A stretch of DNA of 64,000 bases from Novosphingobium sp. SG751A (GTDB lineage Bacteria > Pseudomonadota > Alphaproteobacteria > Sphingomonadales > Sphingomonadaceae). This document shows, one piece after another, positions 34,205 through 41,534 of this stretch (the stretch's first letter is position 1; every line of letters starts with the position of its first letter). The notes beneath the pieces are model-generated. The model ran no database searches. It was not told where the DNA came from and worked only from the letters and a program-made list of their open reading frames with translations. A program made the position numbers and the translations under genes. The DNA lies in the NCBI RefSeq assembly GCF_013149295.1, contig NZ_JABGCB010000003.1, positions 244,631 to 308,630 of the forward strand, in the 5' to 3' direction.

Positions 34205-35404
34205 TCACCGCACCGAGACGAGCAGCTTCGCGGCCTTGCCCTCAAGGTCGAGCCGCGCGTCCTGATGCGGTTTATCGCGGGCGAGCGCGGTGATGCCCTG
34301 CACGAAGTCGAAAATGGACTCGGGCGGGCGCCCTTCCTCCTCCAACACCCTCGCGATGATCTTCTCGGTCTCTCCGCGCGAGAAGCCGCGCTTGCGCAGG
34401 AAGCTCTCGCGGTCCTCGTCCTTGCGGGCGATGATGCATTCGCGCGCCGCCTTGATCCCCGCCATGAACGGAGCCGGCGACGATGATGCGAAATTCTCCA
34501 ACGCGGGCGCCGCCTCATGCGCGAAGCGATTGGCAGCGAACTTGCTGTGCCGGATGCTGATCTCCTCAAACCCTTCCGCCCCCCAGATATTCCGGTTCAT
34601 GCAAACCGCCCGAAGATAGAAGGACGCCATCCCGAGTGTTTTCGAGCCGACCTCGCTGTTCCAGGTGTAGAATCCGCGGAAGAAAAGATCGGGATCGCCG
34701 TTCGGGAGGCGTCCGGCCTCGATCGGGTGAAGATCGTCGACGAGGAACAGGAAGACGTCGCGATCGCTGGCATAGAGCGTCGTTGTGTCCTGGCTGATGT
34801 CAACCACCGGATTGTAGGTCATGGTCGACCAGTCGAGCAGGCCTGGCACTTTCCAGCGCGTGTCGCCAGTTCCGTTGCCCGCGATCTTCATGACCGCAGC
34901 GACCAGTTCATGATCCCAGATGCGCCCGTAGTCTGGGCCGGTGACAGCGCGCAGTTCAACCCGGCCATCCTCGGTTTCGAGGGTCTTCATAAGCTCGGCA
35001 CGGTGGGACAGCAGGCCGTGCTGCATGTTGATGCCCGCCAACGGTGCCGGAAGTTGGCGCAGATAGCCGGCAGGTGCGCCAACCAGGCTGGCAAGCTGGC
35101 CGAACGACCAATGGGTTGGGGTAACGGGTTGATCGCGGCCGGGTACGATGAGTGCCAGCCGTTCGGGGTTGTCGCGACTGGCTTCGACCCGGACCTCACG
35201 AGTTTCGACGGTGCGAGTAGTCGCGCGCTCCGCGCGGGCCTTCACGGTCGCATGAAGTTCGGTCAGCGAGAGGAAGCGCTCATCGTCGGGACGCGAGAAC
35301 CATTCGGACGCGACGCGACCGATGCGCTCGCCGCGTGAGATGTCGACCTTATAGCCGGCAGAGGGCGGGCGTGACGCGGGGGTTGGGAATAGAAGTGTAG
35401 CCAT
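34205..35404 (-). CDS. DUF932 domain protein
   Basis: A 399-residue protein. The N-terminal region (R-F-L-S-L-T-E-L-H-A-T-V-K-A-R near residue 44) and central segments (W-S-F-G-Q-L-A-S-L-V-G-A-P-A-G-Y-L-R near residue 98, G-R-I-W-D-H-E-L-V near residue 159, F-F-R-G-F-Y-T-W-N-S-E-V-G near residue 242, A-V-C-M-N-R-N-I-W-G near residue 264) are typical of DUF932, a phage- and plasmid-borne family of unknown biochemical function often near recombination or anti-restriction genes. The ATG has SD GGAG at spacing 8. It is transcribed toward parB, 123 bases away. Confidence 0.9.
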   Translation of the reverse strand: MATLLFPTPASRPPSAGYKVDISRGERIGRVASEWFSRPDDERFLSLTELHATVKARAERATTRTVETREVRVEASRDNPERLALIVPGRDQPVTPTHWSFGQLASLVGAPAGYLRQLPAPLAGINMQHGLLSHRAELMKTLETEDGRVELRAVTGPDYGRIWDHELVAAVMKIAGNGTGDTRWKVPGLLDWSTMTYNPVVDISQDTTTLYASDRDVFLFLVDDLHPIEAGRLPNGDPDLFFRGFYTWNSEVGSKTLGMASFYLRAVCMNRNIWGAEGFEEISIRHSKFAANRFAHEAAPALENFASSSPAPFMAGIKAARECIIARKDEDRESFLRKRGFSRGETEKIIARVLEEEGRPPESIFDFVQGITALARDKPHQDARLDLEGKAAKLLVSVR

Positions 35405-35413
35405 GGATCATCT

Positions 35414-35460
35414 CCGCGACGGGCGCCGAGAGCATCTCTCTCAGCCTAAACCCATCACGG
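35414..35460 (-). promoter_or_regulatory. Structured leader element of the DUF932 gene
   Basis: On the minus strand CCGTGATGGG pairs with CCCGTCGCGG using two G-U pairs at positions where the parB leader has Watson-Crick pairs, and an inner CTGAGAG/CTCTCGG stem follows. Flanking bases (GGGTT-AGG, GAGAGAGA, CGCCCGTC, GGAGA) match the parB leader. The compensatory changes point to a conserved RNA fold. The stem again touches the SD. Confidence 0.6.
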
Positions 35461-35771
35461 TTCTTCAGGCCTTCCTCTTCCTCTGAGCCGGTCGATGGTG
35501 CGCCCATCGGGCGCGCCGACAGACCCGAACAACGATGGCGCCCTTGACGAAGCCGGCTGGCATGGCGGCGTGCACGCGGGCCTGTGGGCCTGTGGGCCCG
35601 CCGCCGCCGGGCCCTCTGGTCCGAGGCAAGAGCGCAGGCGCGGCCCCGACAAGACGCGCGCGGTTGGGGGCCCCCGCTTGAAGGGGTACGGCCAGACTCA
35701 GGCTGGCCGTCAGGGGAAAGCTTTCCCTCACGGTCTTCGTTGGCACCGGCGGAACAGCGCCCCCCGGCCTC
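35461..35771. other. GC-rich intergenic stretch, no supportable gene
   Basis: About 310 bases between the DUF932 leader and the abiEi operator. Open frames exist on both strands but show no domain, no SD and are dominated by low-complexity Ala/Gly/Pro/Arg coding. Repeated GGGCC/CCGCC blocks and a short repeat (GCCAGACTCAGGCTGGC near 35690-35706) are visible. It probably marks the boundary between the maintenance genes and the defence-type island. Confidence 0.4.
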
Positions 35772-35823
35772 CGCGATACAAAACCTTGGTCATTGTATAT
35801 AAATACAGAGGATTTGTATCGCG
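35772..35823 (+). promoter_or_regulatory. Promoter flanked by an 11-bp inverted repeat, abiEi operator candidate
   Basis: CGCGATACAAA (35772-35782) and TTTGTATCGCG (35813-35823) form a perfect inverted repeat with a 30-base spacer that contains an AT-rich TATATAAATAC -10 region. The right arm ends 5 bases before the abiEi ATG. AbiEi-type antitoxins are known to repress their own promoter through inverted repeats, so this is a strong operator candidate even though the gene behind it is broken. Confidence 0.65.
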
Positions 35824-35827
35824 CCGC

Positions 35828-36435
35828 ATGGAACCGACGACTCATCGACAAAGGGCCCTGGAGGTTGTCCGTCACCGCGGCATTGCGCGCGGCCGCGACT
35901 TTGACGCGGCTGGCGTCACGCGGGCGACCCTGCAAAGGCTGCGCGACGAAGGCGTCCTTCAACAGGTTGGCCGCGGACTCTACAAGCTGGCCGACGCGGA
36001 CGTCGACAGTGCGACGAGCCTGGCCGAGGCTGTTCGCATCCAGCCTCGCGGAATCATCTGCCTGCTCTCGGGCTGCAATTCCACGAGCTGACCACGCAAA
36101 CCCCCCATGCGGTGTGGATGATGCTTGGGCAAAAGAAGTGGGCACCGGTCAATTCGTCCGTGGCGCTGAAGATCGTTCGCGCGAGCGGCGAAGCTCTGAC
36201 GGCGGGTGTAGAGACACACGTCATCGACGGCGTTCCTGTGCCCATCACCGTACCGGCCAAGACCGTCGCCGACTGTTTCAAGCACCGCAACAAGATCGGC
36301 ATCGATGTCGCGGTCGAGGCCCTGCGCGATTTCATGAAGTCCCGACCCCGGCCGGACCTCAATGCGATCTACCGTTATGCCCAGCTCGATCGGGTCCAAT
36401 CGGTGATCCGGCCCTATCTCGAGGCCATGACATGA
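35828..36435 (+). pseudogene. abiEi: abiEi-type antitoxin gene (type IV toxin-antitoxin), frameshifted
   Basis: From the ATG at 35828 the frame gives an AbiEi winged helix (H-R-Q-R-A-L-E-V-V-R-H-R-G-I-A-R-G-R-D-F, L-Q-Q-V-G-R-G-L-Y-K-L) to about residue 80 (R-G-I-I-C-L-L-S). One base is missing at about 36070; the next frame continues with L-Q-F-H-E-L-T-T-Q-T-P-H-A-V-W and runs to 36435 (K-T-V-A-D-C-F-K-H-R-N-K-I-G, A-L-R-D-F). The combined length, about 200 residues, is normal for the family. No AbiEii nucleotidyltransferase toxin follows: an ATGA-overlapping start is present at the end, but the sequence switches to unrelated DNA within about 15 bases. Confidence 0.8.
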
Positions 36436-36445
36436 GCCAGCCAGG

Positions 36446-36726
36446 ACCTGTCCGTCGAGCAGATGGGCGTCGGCGAGTTGGACCTCGATGGCCGAGCAGC
36501 GATCGTCGAATTGCTCTGAAAGTCCGCCGGTGATTGGCTGATAATAGGATCGCCCGATTTGCTGGGTCACGGGAAAGGTTCTGGGCTGGGCCGACTCCAT
36601 CATCATCCAGTAATCTTCCAGCGAGTCGTAGAAAGCTCTGATCACTTTCAGCGGGTGATCGGTCGGCAGGATTTCGAAGTCCGCCAAAGTCAGGCTGTCG
36701 TGAAAGGCTCCGCTGTACCGATTGAA
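36446..36726 (-). pseudogene. Fragment of an unrecognised protein gene
   Basis: On the minus strand an open segment reads F-N-R-Y-S-G-A-F-H-D-S-L-T-L-A-D-F-E, H-P-L-K-V-I-R-A-F-Y-D-S-L-E-D-Y-W-M-M-M, then Q-Q-I-G-R-S-Y-Y-Q-P-I-T-G-G-L-S-E-Q-F. The composition is that of a real soluble protein, but I do not recognise it and it has no start of its own. It is bounded exactly by the end of the abiEi gene and the truncated protease, so it looks like a piece left by deletions. Confidence 0.4.
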
Positions 36727-37097
36727 TCCACCGAGACCTCGCGATCCTGGCTCACACAATCCCCACAACCGATTTCTACGAACTTATCAAAAGCCCGACC
36801 GCCGCTGTGACCGGCGGTCCTATCGTCGCGATCGGCTATCCCGACTTCAGTCCGGCCGACAAGGTAAATATCCGCGATGGAACGGTCAGCTCGACCACGG
36901 TGAAGAGCCTGATCAAGCTCCTCGAGGTGAACTTCAAATTCATCCAGGGCATGTCCGGCGGCCCGGTGATCGACGCCAATTACCAGGTGGTCGGGATCAT
37001 CCACAAAGGCGGACCGAAAGAGAAACGCGACTTCGCGATCGTTATCGCTGAGTTCGATTCATGGATCGCCGCCGGCCTTCCTTCAGATTATAAATGA
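36726..37097 (+). pseudogene. Trypsin-like serine protease, 5'-truncated
   Basis: About 123 codons of an S1-type protease domain: R-D-L-A-I-L contains the catalytic Asp context (D-[IL]-A-[IVL]-L), I-V-A-I-G-Y-P-D-F follows, and G-M-S-G-G-P-V-I-D near the C-terminus holds the nucleophile Ser. The His part of the triad and any N-terminal domain are missing because homology begins at a junction just after a stop codon at 36723-36725. Such cytosolic trypsin-like domains occur in bacterial defence and stress genes, but this copy cannot be active without its His. Confidence 0.65.
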
Positions 37098-37167
37098 TGA
37101 ATGCTAGTCGTCACGAGCATGAGCAATGTAGGTCGGACACCTTCGCAGGAATGGTATGCGACCCGCT

Positions 37168-37746
37168 TCACTTCGGCCGGTTGAGCGAACGCCAGCTGGC
37201 AAGGTCGATCAGTTCGCCCTCATCGGCGCTGAGCCCGGAGATGCTGGCATGTTCAGTCAGAATGACGACGTTGCTTGTCGGCCAGCGCGCATTGGGCACC
37301 ACGACGGCCTCATATTCGTAGAAGAACGCGACCTCGCCGATTTGCTGCGTGGTTGGATATTCACCACCGCGCTGGACATAAGAAAGCTGCCCGTAACGCT
37401 GCATATCGACTCCCAGCGCTGCCAGCCGGCCTTCCCCGGAAAGGTCGAGCACGCGGGTTAGTTCTGCATTGACCTGATGGATGCGCTTTTTCGGTTTGGA
37501 GGGCGGAATGGGCTGACCGCGTGCTGCGTGGAACCACGCCTCCGCAAGAGCGCCATCGCGTTCGCTTGATGTGTATAAGGCATCGAAACTGCCGTCGTCC
37601 CAACGCCCGCCCGATCGGCCGGCACTTAGCGGATCGCGCCCGTCTGTCACCACGCGCCACAACCGAGCCTTCAGCGAGATCGGCGTTTCGATCTCGATCG
37701 CATCCAGCAACACCTGCGGCCGAGGCAGACGATAGTCCTGGCTCAA
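37168..37746 (-). CDS. RES-domain toxin (NAD+-degrading type)
   Basis: A 192-residue protein with the RES layout: L-W-R-V near residue 29, G-G-R-W near residue 46, A-L-Y-T-S-S-E-R-D-G-A-L-A-E near residue 56, and a late W-R-S. RES toxins of Xre-RES (ParT-ParS-like) modules deplete NAD+ or ADP-ribosylate a target and stop growth unless neutralised. The start is a TTG (37746) overlapping the antitoxin TGA (TTGA), a start that would keep toxin output low. The antitoxin gene lies directly upstream on the same strand, as is standard. Confidence 0.85.
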   Translation of the reverse strand: MSQDYRLPRPQVLLDAIEIETPISLKARLWRVVTDGRDPLSAGRSGGRWDDGSFDALYTSSERDGALAEAWFHAARGQPIPPSKPKKRIHQVNAELTRVLDLSGEGRLAALGVDMQRYGQLSYVQRGGEYPTTQQIGEVAFFYEYEAVVVPNARWPTSNVVILTEHASISGLSADEGELIDLASWRSLNRPK

Positions 37747-38078
37747 AGATAGGCCTCTGCATCGAGGCGATCGAGGATCGCAATGACATCGGCCGTGCGG
37801 TCGCTGACGATCAGATCAATCGCCCGCTGCCCCTCAAGCTGTGGATGATCCGAATAGAGCCAGATTCGTACCTCCTCGGGAGTATAATATTCATCGAGGC
37901 GGCTCACCACGTAATGGAGCCGAGCCAGCAGCAACTGCACGTCCGGCTTAGGCGCGTGTGAGCCGGTCTTCCAGCGGTGAACCGTCGCCGACGATACATC
38001 GGCGAAATTGGCAATATCGGTCCCCTTCAGGCCACCGCCATCCTGTAATCTGTCAATGAAACGAGTGACGGCATTCAT
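37743..38078 (-). CDS. Xre/MbcA/ParS-type antitoxin
   Basis: A 111-residue protein: a helix-turn-helix in residues 14-45 (L-K-G-T-D-I-A-N-F-A-D-V-S-S-A-T-V-H-R-W) and a C-terminal DUF2384-type toxin-binding domain (E-V-R-I-W-L-Y-S-D-H-P-Q-L-E-G-Q-R-A-I-D-L-I). It should bind and silence the RES toxin and repress the operon. The ATG at 38078 has GGAAGG at about 10 bases; the longer frame upstream lies inside the preceding gene. It begins 4 bases after the stop of the 449-residue gene, which makes a three-gene operon. Confidence 0.87.
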   Translation of the reverse strand: MNAVTRFIDRLQDGGGLKGTDIANFADVSSATVHRWKTGSHAPKPDVQLLLARLHYVVSRLDEYYTPEEVRIWLYSDHPQLEGQRAIDLIVSDRTADVIAILDRLDAEAYL

Positions 38079-38082
38079 GAAG

Positions 38083-39432
38083 TTATGACCTTCCACCCGC
38101 GCGTACTCGATCAGCGAGATGCGCCTGTCCGATACGCGGTGCTGAGAGGCCGCGCACGGAATGGAGATTCTCGAGGGTGGCACGGATCTTCTCATTGCGC
38201 AGCGATTGTTTGGAGAGCCTAAGCGATAGGCTTTCAGCGGCTTGTTCCTGACTTTGCCCGCGCCGCGGCTTGAGTTCAGCGGCGACGGGCTTCAGTTCCT
38301 TGATCTGCCGCGCAAAGCGGTCAGCTTCAGCAACTTCCTTGTCGAGGAAGTGTTGCGTCCGCATCAGGTCCGGCACGTTCCCAAGCGCATTCAACGCCTT
38401 GGTCTCCTGAAAGATGGAATGCCGTTTGGAGTGATTAGTCATGTCGGCAAGGCTGCGGCAGCAGTTACGATCCGAACAGACTAGGCGCTGACCGCCTTTG
38501 GCATTCACCAACGCGGTCAATTCCGGCACGGTCAGCGAACGGTCGAGAAGCGGAATCGAGACACGCTTGGCAGCACCGCCGCGCCCTTCGTCTTCCTTGT
38601 CGCTTTCCTTGGGTAGGCGACTCCAAGGCGTCCCATCGAACCGCAGATGTTCATCAAGCCCGTGCGAAATTCCGCTGGCTACGCCGAATGCGAGCAACGC
38701 GCGCCCCACCAAGCCGCCAACATGATCGACAACAACTGGACGCCCCCCCGTCATGAGACGGTCGAGCATGTTGATAAAAGCGCGTAGCTTCGGCGCCTCA
38801 ACATCTGCGCCGAAGTGCGAGGCGCGTAGCAATAGATTTTCGTAAGGAAGCGCGCCGAGTTGGTGGAGCAGGGCAGACCGGACCGCCTCGTCTCGGAGCG
38901 GACGTTCTTCGATTATCAGGTTATAGTCGATCGCAATATGGGTGCCGCCGGACTGATCCAGCGCCTTGCGCAACGCTACACACAGTCGCTTATCGATCGC
39001 AAACCACGGATCGAGCAGGCCCTCGCGCAAGAGGTGAGACGGAGAAAGGACGCGATCAAATCCGCGCTCGACAGCGATCTGTGCAATATGCTCTGCCAGC
39101 GCCTCACACCGCGCTTCGTCAAACACTTGCGACAGATGCAGGGTGCCATCGGCCCAAGGTGCACCGGATGGATTGCCTTGATAGCGGGTCAGTGCAGCAA
39201 GTTCGGCCGCCTTGGTATCGAGCGTAAGCTCGACTCTGTCGTCACGCAGTGTCTTGATGAAATCAACCTGATGCTTAAGCTTTGACGCATCGATGATCGC
39301 CCGGCGGACGGGCAGCCTCCCTTCTGCGTAAAGGTTAGCAACCTGACCGTAGTGAGTCTCACCGACCCTCAGGAAGAGTTCAGCGGGCGTAGATACGCTT
39401 CGCGGCGACTGGAAGGGAATCACATTTGCCAT
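38083..39432 (-). CDS. Unrecognised 449-aa protein with a Cys/His cluster, upstream of the Xre-RES pair
   Basis: A full-length, unbroken gene that I cannot assign to a family. The first 300 residues alternate strands and helices in a way that suggests a TIM-barrel-like fold (I-I-D-A-S-K-L near 47, R-V-E-L-T-L-D-T-K near 66, H-I-A-I-D-Y-N-L-I-I-E near 171, R-P-V-V-V-D-H-V-G-G-L-V-G-R near 230). A putative metal site follows: C319, C324, C325, H334 and H338 in C-S-D-R-N-C-C-x8-H-x3-H. The C-terminus is helical and basic. The barrel-then-Cys/His order recalls tRNA-guanine transglycosylase-like enzymes, but I see no diagnostic catalytic motif, so this is a hypothesis only. It is co-directional with, and 4 bases from, the antitoxin gene. 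Confidence 0.7.
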   Translation of the reverse strand: MANVIPFQSPRSVSTPAELFLRVGETHYGQVANLYAEGRLPVRRAIIDASKLKHQVDFIKTLRDDRVELTLDTKAAELAALTRYQGNPSGAPWADGTLHLSQVFDEARCEALAEHIAQIAVERGFDRVLSPSHLLREGLLDPWFAIDKRLCVALRKALDQSGGTHIAIDYNLIIEERPLRDEAVRSALLHQLGALPYENLLLRASHFGADVEAPKLRAFINMLDRLMTGGRPVVVDHVGGLVGRALLAFGVASGISHGLDEHLRFDGTPWSRLPKESDKEDEGRGGAAKRVSIPLLDRSLTVPELTALVNAKGGQRLVCSDRNCCRSLADMTNHSKRHSIFQETKALNALGNVPDLMRTQHFLDKEVAEADRFARQIKELKPVAAELKPRRGQSQEQAAESLSLRLSKQSLRNEKIRATLENLHSVRGLSAPRIGQAHLADRVRAGGRS

Positions 39433-39452
39433 AACTGGACCTTAGCATATTG

Positions 39453-39478
39453 TTTTCACGGTTACCATCCCGTGAAAA
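39453..39478. promoter_or_regulatory. Operator-like inverted repeat upstream of the 449-aa gene
   Basis: TTTTCACGG, eight bases, CCGTGAAAA is a perfect 9-bp inverted repeat centred about 33 bases before the ATG of the 449-residue gene, in a short AT-rich stretch. It is well placed for autoregulation of the three-gene operon by the Xre antitoxin. Confidence 0.55.
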
Positions 39479-39639
39479 TTATTTGCGATGGTCCAAACGG
39501 TATGTAGCTTGGGTGACCAGATGGAAGCTGCCGGTCCTCAAGCGCGCTCCCTACCGAAAGAAATTGGCGCTTAATCGAACGACTGCATTCCAAGGCCATG
39601 GCCGGAGGCGCGAACGTCGGACGTTGATAACGGCCACCC

Positions 39640-39957
39640 TCACCTGCGTACAAAAGCCAGGACGCGCTGGCAGAAGCCAGTCAGTTCCTGACTGTTGATC
39701 GCTTCGGTCTGCCAAGCCAGATTCGTGTCGTGGTGAAAGTTATTGCAATAATCCTTGAGGGCACGAAGCTTGTAGATGTCTACTTGAGAAAAAGTCTGGT
39801 TGGCGCCGCCGACCCATGGAACACAACGCCCGATAAACGGTCCGATCAGTGCCACCGAGGGGAAAGTCCGCCAGAAAAGCAACGCGCAGATGCGCCTCTG
39901 GCATAGGGCGAAGCGCAATTGCGGCGGAACGTTCCTGTGCCGGATCGCCAGTGGCAA
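39640..39957 (-). pseudogene. Likely 3' fragment of a larger hypothetical gene
   Basis: The segment Q-T-F-S-Q-V-D-I-Y-K-L-R-A-L-K-D-Y-C-N-N-F, then H-H-D-T-N-L-A-W-Q-T-E-A-I-N-S-Q-E-L-T-G-F at the C-terminus reads like the end of a real bacterial protein, perhaps of a P-loop or defence-associated type, but the upstream part is not convincing and no good start exists (only a TTG). I interpret it as a truncated leftover. Flanking bases 39479-39639 and 39958-40132 carry no gene. Confidence 0.35.
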
Positions 39958-40132
39958 CGAACCCGGTGACGAGGGTAGCTTCCCAACTTTTAATCCGCAG
40001 GCAACCGGACGGGATACGCCGACATTGCGATCACCATACCAAGTCGATAAGGCACTTCGATAGCGGCCGCGACCAGCAGGTCAAGAATGACCGCATTTGC
40101 CTCAGTTGGTAGATTAGCGCGAAAGTAGCAAT

Positions 40133-40906
40133 ATGCAGAGCCATGAACCAACCCATCCTATTCCTGACTATACGACAAGCCGCCGCGCTTTTCGGGCTAC
40201 CGTAGGTGAATTGGTGGGCTTGTCGGTAAAGCTCAATGGAACGCCCAGTTGTCATGGGCGAGAGTACTGGTCATCGATCGTCCTAGCCAAACTGGTTTTG
40301 ACCAGCATGACGCTCGACCGCATAATACCTAAGTCGGCTTCGTCAGGCTCTGGAAACCTGTGGGACCTGGGGTCGATTGCCACGCTGGTGCGCGGATTGG
40401 CGGAAAACTATCTACTAATGGTGTGGCTGTGCGTGCAGACTGAAATCGAGGCGTTGTGGAAATATCGCATTACGGCGCTCACGATTGTCGACAATCGCTC
40501 CCGTTATCGTATGACGGCAGAGGTCGAAGGGCAGCCCGAACCGGCAGATTTTGTCGCCGCCCAGCAAGGGCCCGCCGACAAGTTATCCGCTATGCCACTA
40601 TTTCAAGCGCTTGAGCCGCGGCGGCAACGTGAGATCCTCAAAGGCGACAAGCTCCCCTTCATACAGGATGACGTGATCGCCAGCCTTGGAATGGATCAGG
40701 CTAGCTTTCGCAGGTTCTATCGCTATCTCAGCGCATTCGTTCACACAGGGACCATTTCGTTTTTTCGCATGGAAGACCATGGGCGGGGAAATGGCGAACA
40801 TAACGCTTATGAGGAACGGGCAATGATCGCTTTCATGGAGTTCACAGTGCTTGTAATCCGCAATGCTGTTGCTGACATAGAAGGTATCCACGCGCCGCAT
40901 AGCTGA
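40133..40906 (+). CDS. Hypothetical protein, DUF5677-like
   Basis: A 257-residue, mostly helical protein. The middle (S-I-A-T-L-V-R-G-L-A-E-N-Y-L-L-M-V-W near residue 82) and the C-terminal F-R-R-F-Y-R-Y-L-S-A-F-V-H-T-G near residue 194 resemble DUF5677-type proteins, which often carry a conserved helix with a late His and are scattered in defence and accessory islands. The ATG at 40133 has no clear SD. It stands alone on the plus strand between decayed genes. Function unknown. Confidence 0.6.
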   Translation: MQSHEPTHPIPDYTTSRRAFRATVGELVGLSVKLNGTPSCHGREYWSSIVLAKLVLTSMTLDRIIPKSASSGSGNLWDLGSIATLVRGLAENYLLMVWLCVQTEIEALWKYRITALTIVDNRSRYRMTAEVEGQPEPADFVAAQQGPADKLSAMPLFQALEPRRQREILKGDKLPFIQDDVIASLGMDQASFRRFYRYLSAFVHTGTISFFRMEDHGRGNGEHNAYEERAMIAFMEFTVLVIRNAVADIEGIHAPHS

Positions 40907-41381
40907 ATGGCCGACAGTGTAGGGCCCATCGCTAACCTGACACGCATTTTACCATGGACGTCGGCGAATGTCGGTGAATCTGCCTCGATCACCCAAGGCC
41001 GGACGTTCCAGGCACCCCGACTTTACCGACCTTGAGGGCGTCTTAGGCGTTGACCAAATCAAGCCATTCGTTGTCTGACCCAGCCAAGTGAACGTACGAC
41101 CGGTGTCGAGAAATCTACTTAAGGTCCCAAACGGCGGCTTTGGCGGCGGATCCCGGCGGCGGGCTGGGCGTCGCTCGAACAGGCAGAATCCGACCAACAC
41201 ACGTCGTTCCAGTTCGATGCCGGGTATGTCGGCTCACGCCAATACCTGTCGTTCCTAGCCCTTCGAGCGGGCAATCGTGACCGCTGACAAATCTGCCGTA
41301 CGTCGTCCCGATTATCTTCGCCGATAGCTTGCCGGTCATTCACGTCGTCAAGAAGTGGCCTGATCGTCTGGCCGTGGGGGG
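40907..41381. other. Intergenic stretch without a recognisable gene
   Basis: About 475 bases between the DUF5677-like gene and a LysR remnant. Open frames here are short and without SD or motif. The texture, with clustered imperfect CGTTC/GAACG and GACGTC-type words, is that of eroded sequence at an island boundary. I see nothing specific in it. Confidence 0.4.
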
Positions 41382-41531
41382 GCAACGGGTGGCCGGTTGG
41401 CTCGCTTGCTGGAGGATTGGTGCCCGCCCTCGGAAGGCTATCACCTGTACAACCCAAGCCGGCGTCAGACCCTGCCAGCGCCACGCGTGATCGTGGCTGC
41501 CCTGCGCTATCGTACCTCGACTGTGCCCTGA
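41382..41531 (+). pseudogene. LysR-family regulator, C-terminal remnant
   Basis: Forty-nine codons ending in TGA read G-R-L-A-R-L-L-E-D-W-C-P-P-S-E-G-Y-H-L-Y, then N-P-S-R-R-Q-T-L-P-A, which is the conserved end of LysR effector domains of the type that pairs with MFS or oxidoreductase genes. Everything upstream is missing. The remnant ends 3 bases before the stop codon of the convergent MFS gene. The cut at about 41381 marks a deletion or the right boundary of the accessory island. Confidence 0.75.
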
Positions 41532-41534
41532 CGG

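Noticed and set aside
35465..36145. A minus-strand open frame upstream of the DUF932 gene
   Set aside because: Low-complexity, no SD, and it runs antisense through the AbiEi winged helix and its operator.
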